A DNA stretch of 64,000 nucleotides. Source: Copromyces sp. CBS 386.78 (taxonomy: Eukaryota > Ascomycota > Sordariomycetes > Sordariales > Sordariaceae). The stretch lies in NCBI GenBank assembly GCA_030685235.1, contig MU839092.1:530076-594075 (forward strand), read 5' to 3'. Every line of letters starts with the position of its first letter. Position 1 is the stretch's first letter. Below are positions 26,200-36,573 of the stretch, piece by piece. A model generated the notes under the pieces. It was not told where the DNA came from. It saw nothing but the letters and a program-made list of their open reading frames with translations, and ran no database searches. The translations under genes were made by a program, and so were the position numbers.

Positions 26200-26589
26200 A
26201 TCTGTGCGTGGTTGTTCGGCGCTGCTTTTTCTGGGTTATTGGTGGTGTTATTCCATACGGGTGGTCAGGGGACATCTGGGACTGAAATTTTTCGCCCTGC
26301 GAGTATCTGGATTCTAGGTAGCCTATGGCTCATGGGGGAACTCGCATGCTAAAGGAAGACACACATCATTGACAGCATGAAAATAAACGGCGCGGGTACG
26401 GAAAATGATTTACTGTTTCGATTCCCATTTGATGTCTATGAACGTGAAAAGACGAAAACCCGATCTCACCAGAACAGCCAACTGTGATTTTGATACCATA
26501 ACGCCCGCCCCATGTATGTGACTAAAATCTATCAAAGAGAGGAATGACCAACAGGGTATCCGGCCAGACAAGAAAACAAAGTCATGACT
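26200..26589. other. Convergent 3' intergenic region RPS18 / SDO1
   Basis: 390 bp between two stop codons, expected to contain both 3' UTRs. Nothing else seen. Confidence 0.5.
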
Positions 26590-27534
26590 TTAATCTTCGT
26601 GAGTGACGGCCATATCCAGGACCTCGACTCTTCCCTGGCCCTTGGTCTCGCCTCCGATGAAGTCGCCCAACATCTTGAAAGCGCCGGGCTCTACGAAGCC
26701 CACCAGTTCCCACTCTTGGCCCATGACATCCTGGCTCTCAACCTGCTCGACGAAGCTCAGAATCTTGTCCTTGACCGTACCAGGCGCCTTCTTCTCTCCC
26801 TCCTCGCCATCCTTGGTCTCCCCCTTGGGAGCCTTGACGGGTTGCTTGAGCACGTTGGTTGTGCAGGTAATGCGCAACCTCATTCTTGCTCTGGCAACAG
26901 GTATAGGCTGGTGAGCAACAAGCGCCTTCATAGCCTCAAGCGCCTGCGACTTTGCGCTCTTGTTCGTCGAAACACCGGTCCAGATCGGTAGGGACTTTGT
27001 AGGCTGGGGCTTGGCCTCGCCGCTCTCGCCCGTTGCCGGCGACGCCGCGCCGCTCGTGGTTGTTTCCTTCTTCTCCTTCTCCTGCGCCTGCAGCTGATGC
27101 GCCTGCGAGCTCAACATGTCCAGCGCCTTGTCGATCATTCCCGTGGTGTAGACCTTCTTGGTGCGCGGGTCGACCAGCTTGCTGGCGACGATGGAGACGA
27201 CCTCGTTGTGGACGCGCTCCAGCTGCGCGCCGCGCTCCTTCTCTCCAACTTGCATCTCGCCCTTTTTGAGAATCTCGAGGATGATGTCATTGACGCTGGT
27301 GTCCTTGCCGAAGGCTTTTTGAAGCTCGGCCGTCGGCGCCGTCTGGCCCTTGGATACATTCAAAAAGACGTTAGGGATCTGCAGCACGTTGTCGAGATCG
27401 GTCTCGATTCCCGAACGCCATTCGAGGACTTTGTTCTTGTAGCAGGCAATCTCGAAGCGCTTCTTGCCCTTTTTGAGCCGGACGAGGGAGACGTTGGTGA
27501 GCTTGATCTGGTTGGAGGGTTGTTGGATCACCAT
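26590..27534 (-). CDS. SDO1: Ribosome maturation protein Sdo1/SBDS
   Basis: With the GTPase Efl1, releases Tif6/eIF6 from pre-60S subunits in the cytoplasm. Single exon, 314 aa. The N-terminal FYSH domain begins MVIQQPSNQIKLTNVSLVRL and includes GKKRFEIACYKNKVLEWR and IETDLDNVLQIPNVFLNVSKG. The middle helical domain contains DPRTKKVYTTGMIDKAL, and the ferredoxin-like third domain starts near ALVAHQPIPVARARMRL. The protein is longer than yeast Sdo1 (250 aa) because of two low-complexity insertions: a Thr/Ser/Pro-rich stretch around residues 155-180 and a Lys/Glu/Gly-rich stretch around 230-250. The ATG at 27534 matches the family start exactly. Confidence 0.96.
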   Translation of the reverse strand: MVIQQPSNQIKLTNVSLVRLKKGKKRFEIACYKNKVLEWRSGIETDLDNVLQIPNVFLNVSKGQTAPTAELQKAFGKDTSVNDIILEILKKGEMQVGEKERGAQLERVHNEVVSIVASKLVDPRTKKVYTTGMIDKALDMLSSQAHQLQAQEKEKKETTTSGAASPATGESGEAKPQPTKSLPIWTGVSTNKSAKSQALEAMKALVAHQPIPVARARMRLRITCTTNVLKQPVKAPKGETKDGEEGEKKAPGTVKDKILSFVEQVESQDVMGQEWELVGFVEPGAFKMLGDFIGGETKGQGRVEVLDMAVTHED

Positions 27535-28958
27535 TTTGGCGGTGGTTGTATGACTGTCGCGAGAAGAGTACTGATTGTTGGGTAGTTCGTCGGTATCGAT
27601 TCTCCAGGAAACGGAGCTGTTAGATATGAATTCGAAGGTGGTAACAATTGGTCGGTTATATAGGATATTTGGCGAGGTTTCTTAAACAGCTGGCTGTTAT
27701 GTTTCAAGAAATCGGGCAGACAGGTTAAACTTCCTGGAGAATCCGCCGGACGCCCGTGGCAGATAACGATACGCCTGTGGAGCACAAATTCTTGGTCTCC
27801 GCAACTTTTTCTGCCTGCAGAGCGGAGCCCGAGCCTTGATGTCTGTCTGCCCCGCCTGCCCGCCCGTGCCCGCCCACTCAGTCTGATGGGCCGCCGCCCC
27901 ATGCCCCCATCGTCCCGGCTCCCTAGGCCGAATGACGATTGACGGAGGGCAAAAAGCGGGCTCTGGAGTCGAGCAACGCGAGTTCGTGAATTCCATTTGT
28001 CCATTAGATGAGTCAGTGTGTCTTCTTATTATCGATACCACAACATCACGCTTGGAGACGGGTTTGTCATGACGGCCGGGGATATTCAAGATGATGAGGA
28101 CTGACGCGAAGTGATGCCTCTTGAGTTTCGAAGGCCGGGAATGTCCTCGTAGATTGAACTCATTTATTTCACAATGCGTCTCTACATCCTAGCCATTTCT
28201 GCCAGTTCCACATATCCTCGCGCTGGCGTCTATTTATTTGAGCCGAATGTGCCAGGAAGCAGCACGAGATCACCGTTCGTCTGATATCATCCAGGGACGA
28301 TAATCGCATTGCATGCTGCGCAATTCATGACAGTTTGTTGGAGTGCCGTTAAGGACTCTTATGTCCGCCCGGAAACAACACTTCTGCAGCCGGAGTTTGA
28401 GGTATCGGATACATATGGACAATTTATCAGCAACGAGAAGGAAGTGAGTGAGCTGTGCTCGGGCGGTGGACATGGAGTCGCATCAAGGCGACCTTGTTGG
28501 AGAGGTTGAGACAATGACGAAGCTTATCAGACAATGAGGGGCCGACAGGTTGATTGGCGCCACGTCTTGAAGCCAAACCATACAAGAAAATAACAGCTAG
28601 ACATGGCGGTGAAAGCCTTTCTGAAAAGCTGTTTCGTTATTATTTTGTTTGGCTGATCGGCTAGGCGTCCGTTCTCGTGACCAGCGTGACCGCCCTGCAA
28701 GGTACCTGACCAATACCCAGGCACGCACTCATGTGGCGGCGCAGCATCTATCCAATCCGATGCCCGCTTGCCCCAAATCCTGGGGGGTTCTGCTGCATCC
28801 GCGTCCGGTGAAGCTCGGTTCCGGGCCTTGTACTTTGGCAGTTGCTTGCCCATCTGTTTCCGTTATCAACCTCTTCTCTTCCTTCCTCTTCCTCTCTTCC
28901 ATCTTCTTCTCTCATCCATCCATCTGTATCACAACACCACACTCCCATCATCATCAAA
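27535..28958. other. Divergent intergenic region SDO1 / carboxypeptidase Y
   Basis: About 1.4 kb between divergent starts. GC-rich CCCGCC-type repeats occur at 27840-27910 and an AGGTACCT palindrome at 28700-28707. A CT-rich tract (28860-28930) lies just upstream of the CPY start, typical of strongly expressed fungal genes. Confidence 0.5.
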
Positions 28959-30691
28959 ATGAGGATCTCGGCTTCAACCGTGCTCCTCGGGGCTGCCTCG
29001 GCCGCGTCGGCCGCTTCGTTCCAGAACCAGGCCCAGCAGGTCCTTGCCGACAACTTCCACAAGGCCCATGACGCCATCAAGCCCGTCGCCGACTCGTTCG
29101 CGCACACCACCCTCGAGAGCTTTGAGGAGGCCTTCAATGGCATGAACTCCCAGGCCAAGGCCCTTTGGGACGAGATCAAGCTTCTCGTTCCCGAGAATGC
29201 CTTCGATAAGCCCACCTGGTTCAGCAAGCCCAAGGCTGCTAAGCGCCGTAAGGACTGGGACCACGTCGTCAAGGGCGCCGATGTCCAGAAGCTGTGGGTC
29301 AAGGGAGCCGACGGCGAAAAGCATCGCGAGGTTGGCGGCCAGCTCGATAACTTCAACCTGCGCGTCAAGTCGGTCGATCCTTCCAAGCTCGGCGTCGACA
29401 AGGTCAAGCAGTACAGCGGTTACCTTGACGACGAGGCCAACGATAAGCACCTGTTCTACTGTAAGCCAATCACGCTCGATTTGCCCTAACCATCACAATC
29501 GATCGCGATGCTAATATCAACTCTCCAGGGTTCTTCGAGTCTCGCAACGATCCCAAGAACGACCCCGTCGTTTTGTGGTTGAACGGTGGCCCCGGCTGCT
29601 CTTCGCTCACTGGTCTCTTCCTTGAGCTTGGCCCTTCTTCCATTGACAAGAAGCTCAAGGTCGTCAACAATGAGTTCGCCTGGAACAACAACGCTAGCGT
29701 TATCTTCCTTGACCAGCCCGTTAACGTCGGCTACTCGTACTCTGGCAACGCCGTCAGCAACACTGTCGCTGCCGGCAAGGATGTCTACGCTCTTCTTACC
29801 CTCTTCTTCCACCAGTTCCCCGAGTATGCCAAGCAGGACTTCCACATTGCTGGCGAGTCTTATGCTGGTCACTACATCCCCGTCTTTGCCTCCGAGATCC
29901 TGTCCCACAAGGACCGCAACATTAACCTCAAGTCCGTCCTCATTGGTAACGGCTTGACTGACCCTCTTACCCAGTATGAGCACTACCGCCCTATGGCCTG
30001 CGGTGAGGGTGGCTACCCCGCCGTTCTCAGCGAGAGCGAGTGCCGCAGCATGGACAATGCCCTCCCTCGTTGCCAGTCTCTTATCCGTAACTGCTACGAG
30101 AGCGGCAGTGTCTGGTCGTGCGTTCCTGCCGCCATCTACTGTAACAACCAGTTCATCGGCCCCTACCAGCGCACTGGCCAGAACGTCTATGACATCCGCG
30201 GAAAGTGCGAGGATGACAACAACCTCTGCTACAGCGCTCTTGGCTGGATCAGCGACTACCTGAACCAGAAGGATGTCATGGACGCGCTCGGTGTCGAGGT
30301 TGAGGGCTATGACAGCTGCAACTTCGATATCAACCGCAACTTCCTCTTCCAGGGTGACTGGATGCAGCCCTTCCACCGTCTCGTCCCCGGCATCCTCAAG
30401 GAGATCCCCGTCCTCATCTATGCCGGTGATGCCGACTTCATCTGCAACTGGCTCGGCAACAAGGCTTGGTCTGAGGCTCTCGAGTGGCCCGGCAAGAAGG
30501 GCTTCAACAAGGCCGAGCTCGAGGAGCTCTCTCTTCCCAAGGCTGACAAGGAGTACGGCAAGGTCAAGTCCTCTGGAAACTTCACCTTCATGCAGATCTA
30601 CCAGGCTGGCCACATGGTTCCCATGGATCAGCCTGAGAACTCGCTCGACTTCCTCAACAGGTGGTTGGGCGGTGAGTGGTTCGAGCAGTAA
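28959..30691 (+). CDS. PRC1: Carboxypeptidase Y, vacuolar serine carboxypeptidase
   Basis: Peptidase family S10 enzyme, made as a prepro-protein and activated in the vacuole. Exons 28959-29460 and 29529-30691 give 554 aa. A signal peptide ([18 protein letters not shown]) is followed by a propeptide of about 100 residues. The mature domain carries [20 protein letters not shown], the nucleophile in [10 protein letters not shown] (Ser about residue 278), the catalytic Asp in the [12 protein letters not shown] stretch and the His in [11 protein letters not shown]. The single intron splits the Trp codon of FYWFFESRND. Many cysteines (for example [17 protein letters not shown]) fit the disulfide-rich fold. 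Codon bias is very strong, suggesting high expression. The dense codon bias creates a long antisense frame that is not a gene. Confidence 0.97.
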
Positions 30692-33035
30692 GCGCCGCAT
30701 GGCGTAACAGGAAACCCGCAATTGGAAAGCGGGGATCTTATGAGTGTATGATGGATGAATATTGATAAGGGATTGGATTGGATTATGACAAGGGCACGTG
30801 TATACATCAAGGGATAAAGACCATAGGGACCTTGCGGATAACTTGGCTAGTGTCAGCGAGCTCGCGTCTATTTGATGGTTCAGACTGGACACAGCGTGGC
30901 GTAATGGGCAGAAGCACCCGGCAGAGTTTGTATATAGAATGGAATTTTCTTTCATCGTCAACAGCTTGTCGCAGCGAATATTTGGATGTTGTAATACTAT
31001 CGAATGCTATTCCCTAAGTTCATGGACATCACGCTAGCGGTCGTTGTACATACTACTCGCGTTCATCAGTCCATCACGTCTACTGGTGGGAGTGAAGACC
31101 TGACGAGTAGCTGTAATAGTCAGGCACTTTGTGCGTGATGCGTTGACGACTCCCTGTCGTAACTATCGTTCATTATGCTCATCCGGGAGTGTTAGCAGAG
31201 GCTCGGTTCAAGCCAAAAAGCTAGGAAACTCTTCCTTTAATCTTATTCATGGACGTGTTGAACTCTACTGCCTTCCTGTTCAATTGTCTCCACTTTCGAG
31301 ATATTCAAAGCCCTTTCCCAACACGACGATAAACTCTTAAACATAGGTCTTGTGAGACAGCGGAAGGCAGGAACGGCCGAGCAGTTTGACGTCTCGCTCT
31401 TTCTCATTTGCTCTCCATCGCTCTTTATCGCTCCTTCTTGTATACCTAACCTCCGACCGCGCCAGTCTGGGGACCGAGCGCCTTGACAATTACAAGGTTT
31501 GAATCGCAGTGAAAGAAGATGCGTGATAGGATGCACCCCACACAGGGACGAGTAGAACCGCTAAATTAGGTAAAGTGACAAAGGCAGCGAGCGGGGACGT
31601 AAAATGGTGATGAAGCAGCGTTAGATGGTAATGTCATATCTTATCATTCTATTTTGCGATATTTTTGTTGAGTAATTAAGGAACTCAACTCAACTCAAGT
31701 CAACTCCAACTCGACTCTCCTGTCGGTACTTCCCCGACTCGGTTCAGAGGCAGGACACAGCACGAACGTACGTAGGATGAAAGAGAAAACACAAGAAAAA
31801 AAATCAAGAAAATCCGTTGATGAGTGGGCGGGTTGGGTATGTATGTTAAAAAGTGAGAACCGAGCTCCGAGAAAAAGTCTAAGTGTAGTACAGTAACAAT
31901 GATAATCCAATGTCGATGAATTCCGAAACAAGCCAAGGAACAACAACCCAAACCATGAACGAAACAGAAAGGAAAGACGAAGAAGAAGACCATGAAGTGA
32001 ATACAAAACAGAAAGAAGGAAAGAGCAAGACGAAAACGAGGTATCATGTTGAAGGTGGAGTAACTAACCAAAAAGAAAACAAGGTGAAGTGGTAAGAATG
32101 AACCAATGCCCATGCAACCTCTAGTAATACACTGACACAGTTAAAGAAGTGATTTGCGAGTTGTTTTGTTTCCTCGGAAGAGCCCAGAATAGAGTCAAGT
32201 TATTTTTGTTCTTGTCTCGCTCCTGTGGGGGAATGGAATGGTAGTGGTAAACCCAGCAAAAAAGTGTGTGTGAAACGAAGTCGGAAGGAAGAATGAATAA
32301 CCAACAAGAAAAAGAAGCCCAATGGTAAATGCTCTCTCCCCTTCTCCCCTTTAACCTCCCCCCCCTTCTTGCCTTTCCTAATCGTGTGTATACGTATGTA
32401 ATTTCGCCCGTGCATCTTTTCCGTACCCCAACCTGAATAATCAATAATCATAAATGCATTTTGCTCTTCTTCTCCCTACTGTCCCATCCTAATGATGAGC
32501 AACCGCATGTAGACACAAAGCATGTGTGTATTGGTAACAAAACCCCCTTCCCACCCGACGGGAGACGACACTGACTCCTTATAATCTTTAGCGTCCAGTA
32601 GGCCAGTTCCAGCCACCATCGATAACGATGTAGATGGCTCAGAGTCGTTATCTGAGACTTGGGGGGCAAATAATGAAGGAAGGGGCCGGCGTTCCATAAG
32701 AACCTCGCGAACCCCTATCCAGAAAATACACCCGGGTTCAGCAGCGGCGGTGTTACGAGCGTAGGCGTCTCAGCAACACCCTGAAGATAGGATACCCGAT
32801 AAGAAGACATTATGCGTCAACAGTATCAGATCCTTTGGCGGTATCATCCATGATGCCCGATCTACAGCGGAAAACTTCATGAGCCGCTGGATCTGGGCCT
32901 CCACTTCTTTGCGCGCTTGACAATATCGGGTGAAGAATCCGAGAGCGTAGCATCGTTATCATCTGCGGGGACGACAAGCATGCTGCCTTGTTTCGGAGGC
33001 GGCGGCGACGAAAGCCGAAGCAGAGAGATGGCGCT
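30692..33035. other. Convergent intergenic region CPY / phosphodiesterase
   Basis: About 2.3 kb between stop codons. Mostly AT-rich with a CTCAA-type short repeat near 31683-31700 and no supported gene. The part 32877-32982 on the minus strand may be an alternative last exon of the phosphodiesterase (see findings). Confidence 0.4.
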
Positions 33036-35602
33036 CTATCCCATCGAATCTGCTGACCTCTCGGGGCTCGCGGGGCATGATGTCTTTCCCTTCTTCGATT
33101 TGGTGAACGAGGAAAATTTGGATGAGAACTTGTTCTTGAGACCCATCAGGCTCGCCTTCTTCTTAATCGTCTTGCCGTTGCCGGGATCTTGTTCTGGTTT
33201 CAGATATTCATGTCCTAATGTCGATCCGCTGCCATTCATGTGACCGTTTCCGCTAGACATGTTATCTTCGTCATCACTTATGAAATGATCAAGTTTTTCG
33301 TTCACTTGCAGCTGATCCCGGTCCGAAGACAACTTGGTCGCCTCGGGTATCGCAGTTGGAGAGTCCGGCGCTGTGACGGTGGTCACAGGAACACCGACAG
33401 ACTTGTCCATCGAGTCCCTGCTGATAATGCTCGTACCCTGCGTACTAGGCGAGAGCGGCATCTTGCCCGTCGTTGCGCTGTTTGCCTGCGAACCCCACTC
33501 TCCCGAGCAGGGTGCTGAGCTCCCTTCGGTCGCCTCACTGCACCGCTGGCGGTTCGATCCGTGTAACCCAGCACCCCCACGGGAGAAATCCGTGGTCGTA
33601 AGACTAGGAAGCACACCAGTGGGCCTTCCATTGAGGGCGCTCTTTTCTGTCGGGGGCTCCGAATCGCATTTAGGCGGTGGGCTGTTTTTAGGGATGCCAG
33701 GCTGATTTTCCATAGTCGATCCTGCCGAGGGGAGTTGGAGTTGATTCTCGAAATGGATGAGGTTCAGTTCCATTTCGTCAACGGAGAACTGTAGACCGGG
33801 CAAGATATCGGCCACTCCTCGGAAAAGAGGGAAGGCAAATAACTCCATGAATTTCAGCTGGGATCTGATGCGACCGTCGAGACTTGTTGATGGCGGCGCA
33901 ACCAATGCCGTCTTTTGACCCATATCCCTCTCAATCTGAGTCTGCAAGATGAGCTCGTCATTCAACAGGTGCATCCACTGAGCCCCGATATCATGCCTCC
34001 GTGCGACGTTGCTGATATCGGCGCACTTGATGATGAGAGCGCACACTAGCACCCTCGCCTCTTCGACAGCCTTCTCATTCCAACCGCCAAGATCTGGTTG
34101 TTGAGCTCGAAGTTTTTGTAGGTTTCCGAGCTTTGCCATGTAGTCAAAGTGAAGGGCCATATCTGTAGCCAGGATACAACTGATCATCAACGTGCGCAGA
34201 CGCCTATTCTCGTAAAATATCGGCCAATGTCGCTTGAGGATTTGGCAGTAACTGGTGCTGTGAAAGTTCTCTAGTACTGAGCGATCATTGTAAAGCTCCG
34301 CGAGAGGCGCTCGGGCCTCGATTAGGAAGCCGTTGTTGACACCGGGATGCAAAACATCGTGGCCAATGGCAGTAAGAAGGAGCGTGAAGGCTTCTTCCGG
34401 ACCTATCGAGGGAGTTGCTGAGGGTTTCGCGGTTGGACCCGTATGGTTGCCGTTCACATTTGGATAAGGAGGCAATGCGCCAATCCGGAGCAGCTGGTGA
34501 AAAGTTGCCTGTAGAACATCGATAACATGTCGGAAGTTGTGATATGGCACAAAACCCATGTACGCAGCCCGACAAGCCTTGAGAAAGTTTTGCAGCTGCC
34601 ATGACGAAATGCGAAATGCCTTTAGTTCCGGCATGGACAAGGCATGGTTGAGTGTAAGCTCGGCTGCAACTATCAGTTCGTCGTAGTCAAACTTGTGAGC
34701 ATCGAAATGCCATGTGCTGATGGCGCAGGAGATCTCGGCTCGCTTCTCAGAGGACACCGAGACATTGGCCTTATAGATCTCATCATGTCTGTCGTCCTCC
34801 GTGCTGCAGATCTTCTTAATCAGACTCTCCACCAGGTATTCGCGGAGGTAACCGTACGGCCGGGTATCGTTAAACACAGCAATCAGCGATCGCTTTCTGC
34901 CCTTACGCACATCCGCCAATGCTTGCTTCCTCGAAAGAGCGTCCTTGTAAGCGTGATATGCCCTGTCTTGAATCACTGTGATGCTCTTAGCATTCAGAGG
35001 TCCCGATAGGACTGCCTTGGCCCCAAAATCGATACATTGCTGTCGCATTCTCGTCCTATCAGCCCCACTGACGTTGTTCATGGAGTCCGGTAATTGGATG
35101 AGTGGGACAGGTATAACCTGTTCGTAGAGATGGCGAGCACGAGCTTCGGACTCGACCTTTTTAAGTAACGAGAGGCCGTACGAGTTGCCATCGTGGCTCT
35201 CGTCCCTGCGTTCATTCGGAAATTGGGCTGGGAAGAACTGCTGGTAAGGAGTGTCCAAGAGGATAATCGTTGGTTGAAGATCGGCCTCGTGGTCTTCTTG
35301 GGGCTTGAGCCAGCGGGACATGCAGGCACCCTCAGTGCTGCACAAGTAAGCTGCGTCCAACTGTTAGCACAAGAGGTCGACATAAAGGAAGAATATCAGC
35401 GGCCCCGCAAACCTTCTGAGAAAACTTCCAAAATACACTTCACCGTGTCGGCAATGCATTTTGGTTCCGTCTTTGCAACAACCTCGTCCAAATGCCTTGC
35501 ATTTCGTTGGATGCAGCGGTCCTCCGACACTGAGCGATTGACGTATATAACACGGTAGTGGATGTCTTCCATGGCAACTTGTGGTTCCTCCATGATATCC
35601 AT
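33036..35602 (-). CDS. PDE2: 3',5'-cyclic-nucleotide phosphodiesterase (cAMP, class I)
   Basis: Hydrolyses cAMP and so damps PKA signalling. Exons 35602-35413 and 35350-33036 give 834 aa. The intron (GTTTGC donor, GCTAAC branch) joins ILEVFSEA to YLCSTEGACMSRW. The class I catalytic domain is intact: HNFRHVIDVLQ, the metal-binding HDVLHPGVNNGFLIE, ILATDMALHFDYM and CADISNVARRHDIGAQW. A long Ser/Pro-rich tail ends in a basic patch (KKKASLMGLKNKFSSKFSSF). The N-terminal region with YRVIYVNRSVSEDRCI is typical of fungal high-affinity Pde2-type enzymes. An acceptor-like sequence at about 35643 suggests a 5' leader intron or another exon upstream, so the start is provisional. The C-terminus may also be spliced to 32877. 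Confidence 0.92.
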
Positions 35603-36471
35603 GTTGACTTTTGGTAGTGACCAGTCTCCTGCGACCGCACTCTGGACCAAAAAAAAGACGACGGATCAAAGCCACAACCTTGGGTGCTTGCGTTTCTTGC
35701 CGAACGACCGAAACTAGCCAATGCTTGTTTTAGCCTCGGGGAGAGGGACCCAAAATAGGCCAAGACGACTCCGACAGCGATTGGACGCCGACGCCTCCTT
35801 TGACGCGACCACTAATAGGTCTAATCTTTCGTCGATTTTCTCTCTTCGGAGGGCGAGAACGATTGCGAGCGGTACGATTGCGAGGGATGCAGGCCTCAAA
35901 GTCACAGAACGAGTTTCGAAAGTTTGACTGGAAATGCTGGTAGACGATATTGCGACAATGAAGTACAAATCTGGGATTGCGGTATCCGGCGAGGAGGAAT
36001 GCTTTTCGAGGCGCTCAGGGAGGCGAAGAGACTGCTGGAGGCCCGGTCGAGTTGCCTGGCTGGTCGGGAATTAGAAACGCGCCGCACAGAAGGTCAAATT
36101 GAACAGAACGCCGGCGACGACGACATGCGCGTCTAGACAATTGTGCCGTGAATCGCGGGTAGTCGGTAATTGATGACATGTAACGGGTGGGTAGCGTGGT
36201 GGTTCGTGGTCGTGCTTCAGCGGACTAAGACTCAAGGGAAATTGGAAGACGAGAAGGAAGGATGGAAGAAACAAAAAGGAAGGATGGAATCGCCAAGGGC
36301 TTGGGAGGTGGCCAGACATGGACGGGAGAGAAGAGATAGGGGAGGGCGTGGAAGGAGTTTGGAACTCGCTGCTCTACAGTGAGAGGTGCTAACGGTAGCA
36401 GTATCCATACCCGGTACACACACTGGGTAGGGAGGGCAGGGCCAGGCAAAGGTACAGGTGCATGTAGGTAG

Positions 36472-36573
36472 AGGTACCTTGCTGTGGAAGTAGAGGGCAG
36501 GTACCTGTGGACAATGGCAGCAAAAGAATGGGACGGGACCCGAGTGAGAGTGACAAACCAAGGCCAGGTACCT
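36472..36573. repeat. Cluster of three AGGTACCT palindromes
   Basis: Identical 8-bp palindromes at 36472-36479, 36499-36506 and 36566-36573, among other TAGGTA/GGTAC words. Further copies occur at 28700, 37771 and 62676, all intergenic. The function is unknown. Confidence 0.6.

Noticed and set aside
29486..30961. 491-codon minus-strand frame opposite carboxypeptidase Y
   Set aside because: It lies antisense to a highly codon-biased gene whose C-ending codons suppress stops on the other strand. The product is a low-complexity Val/Leu/Asp-rich chain with no domain.
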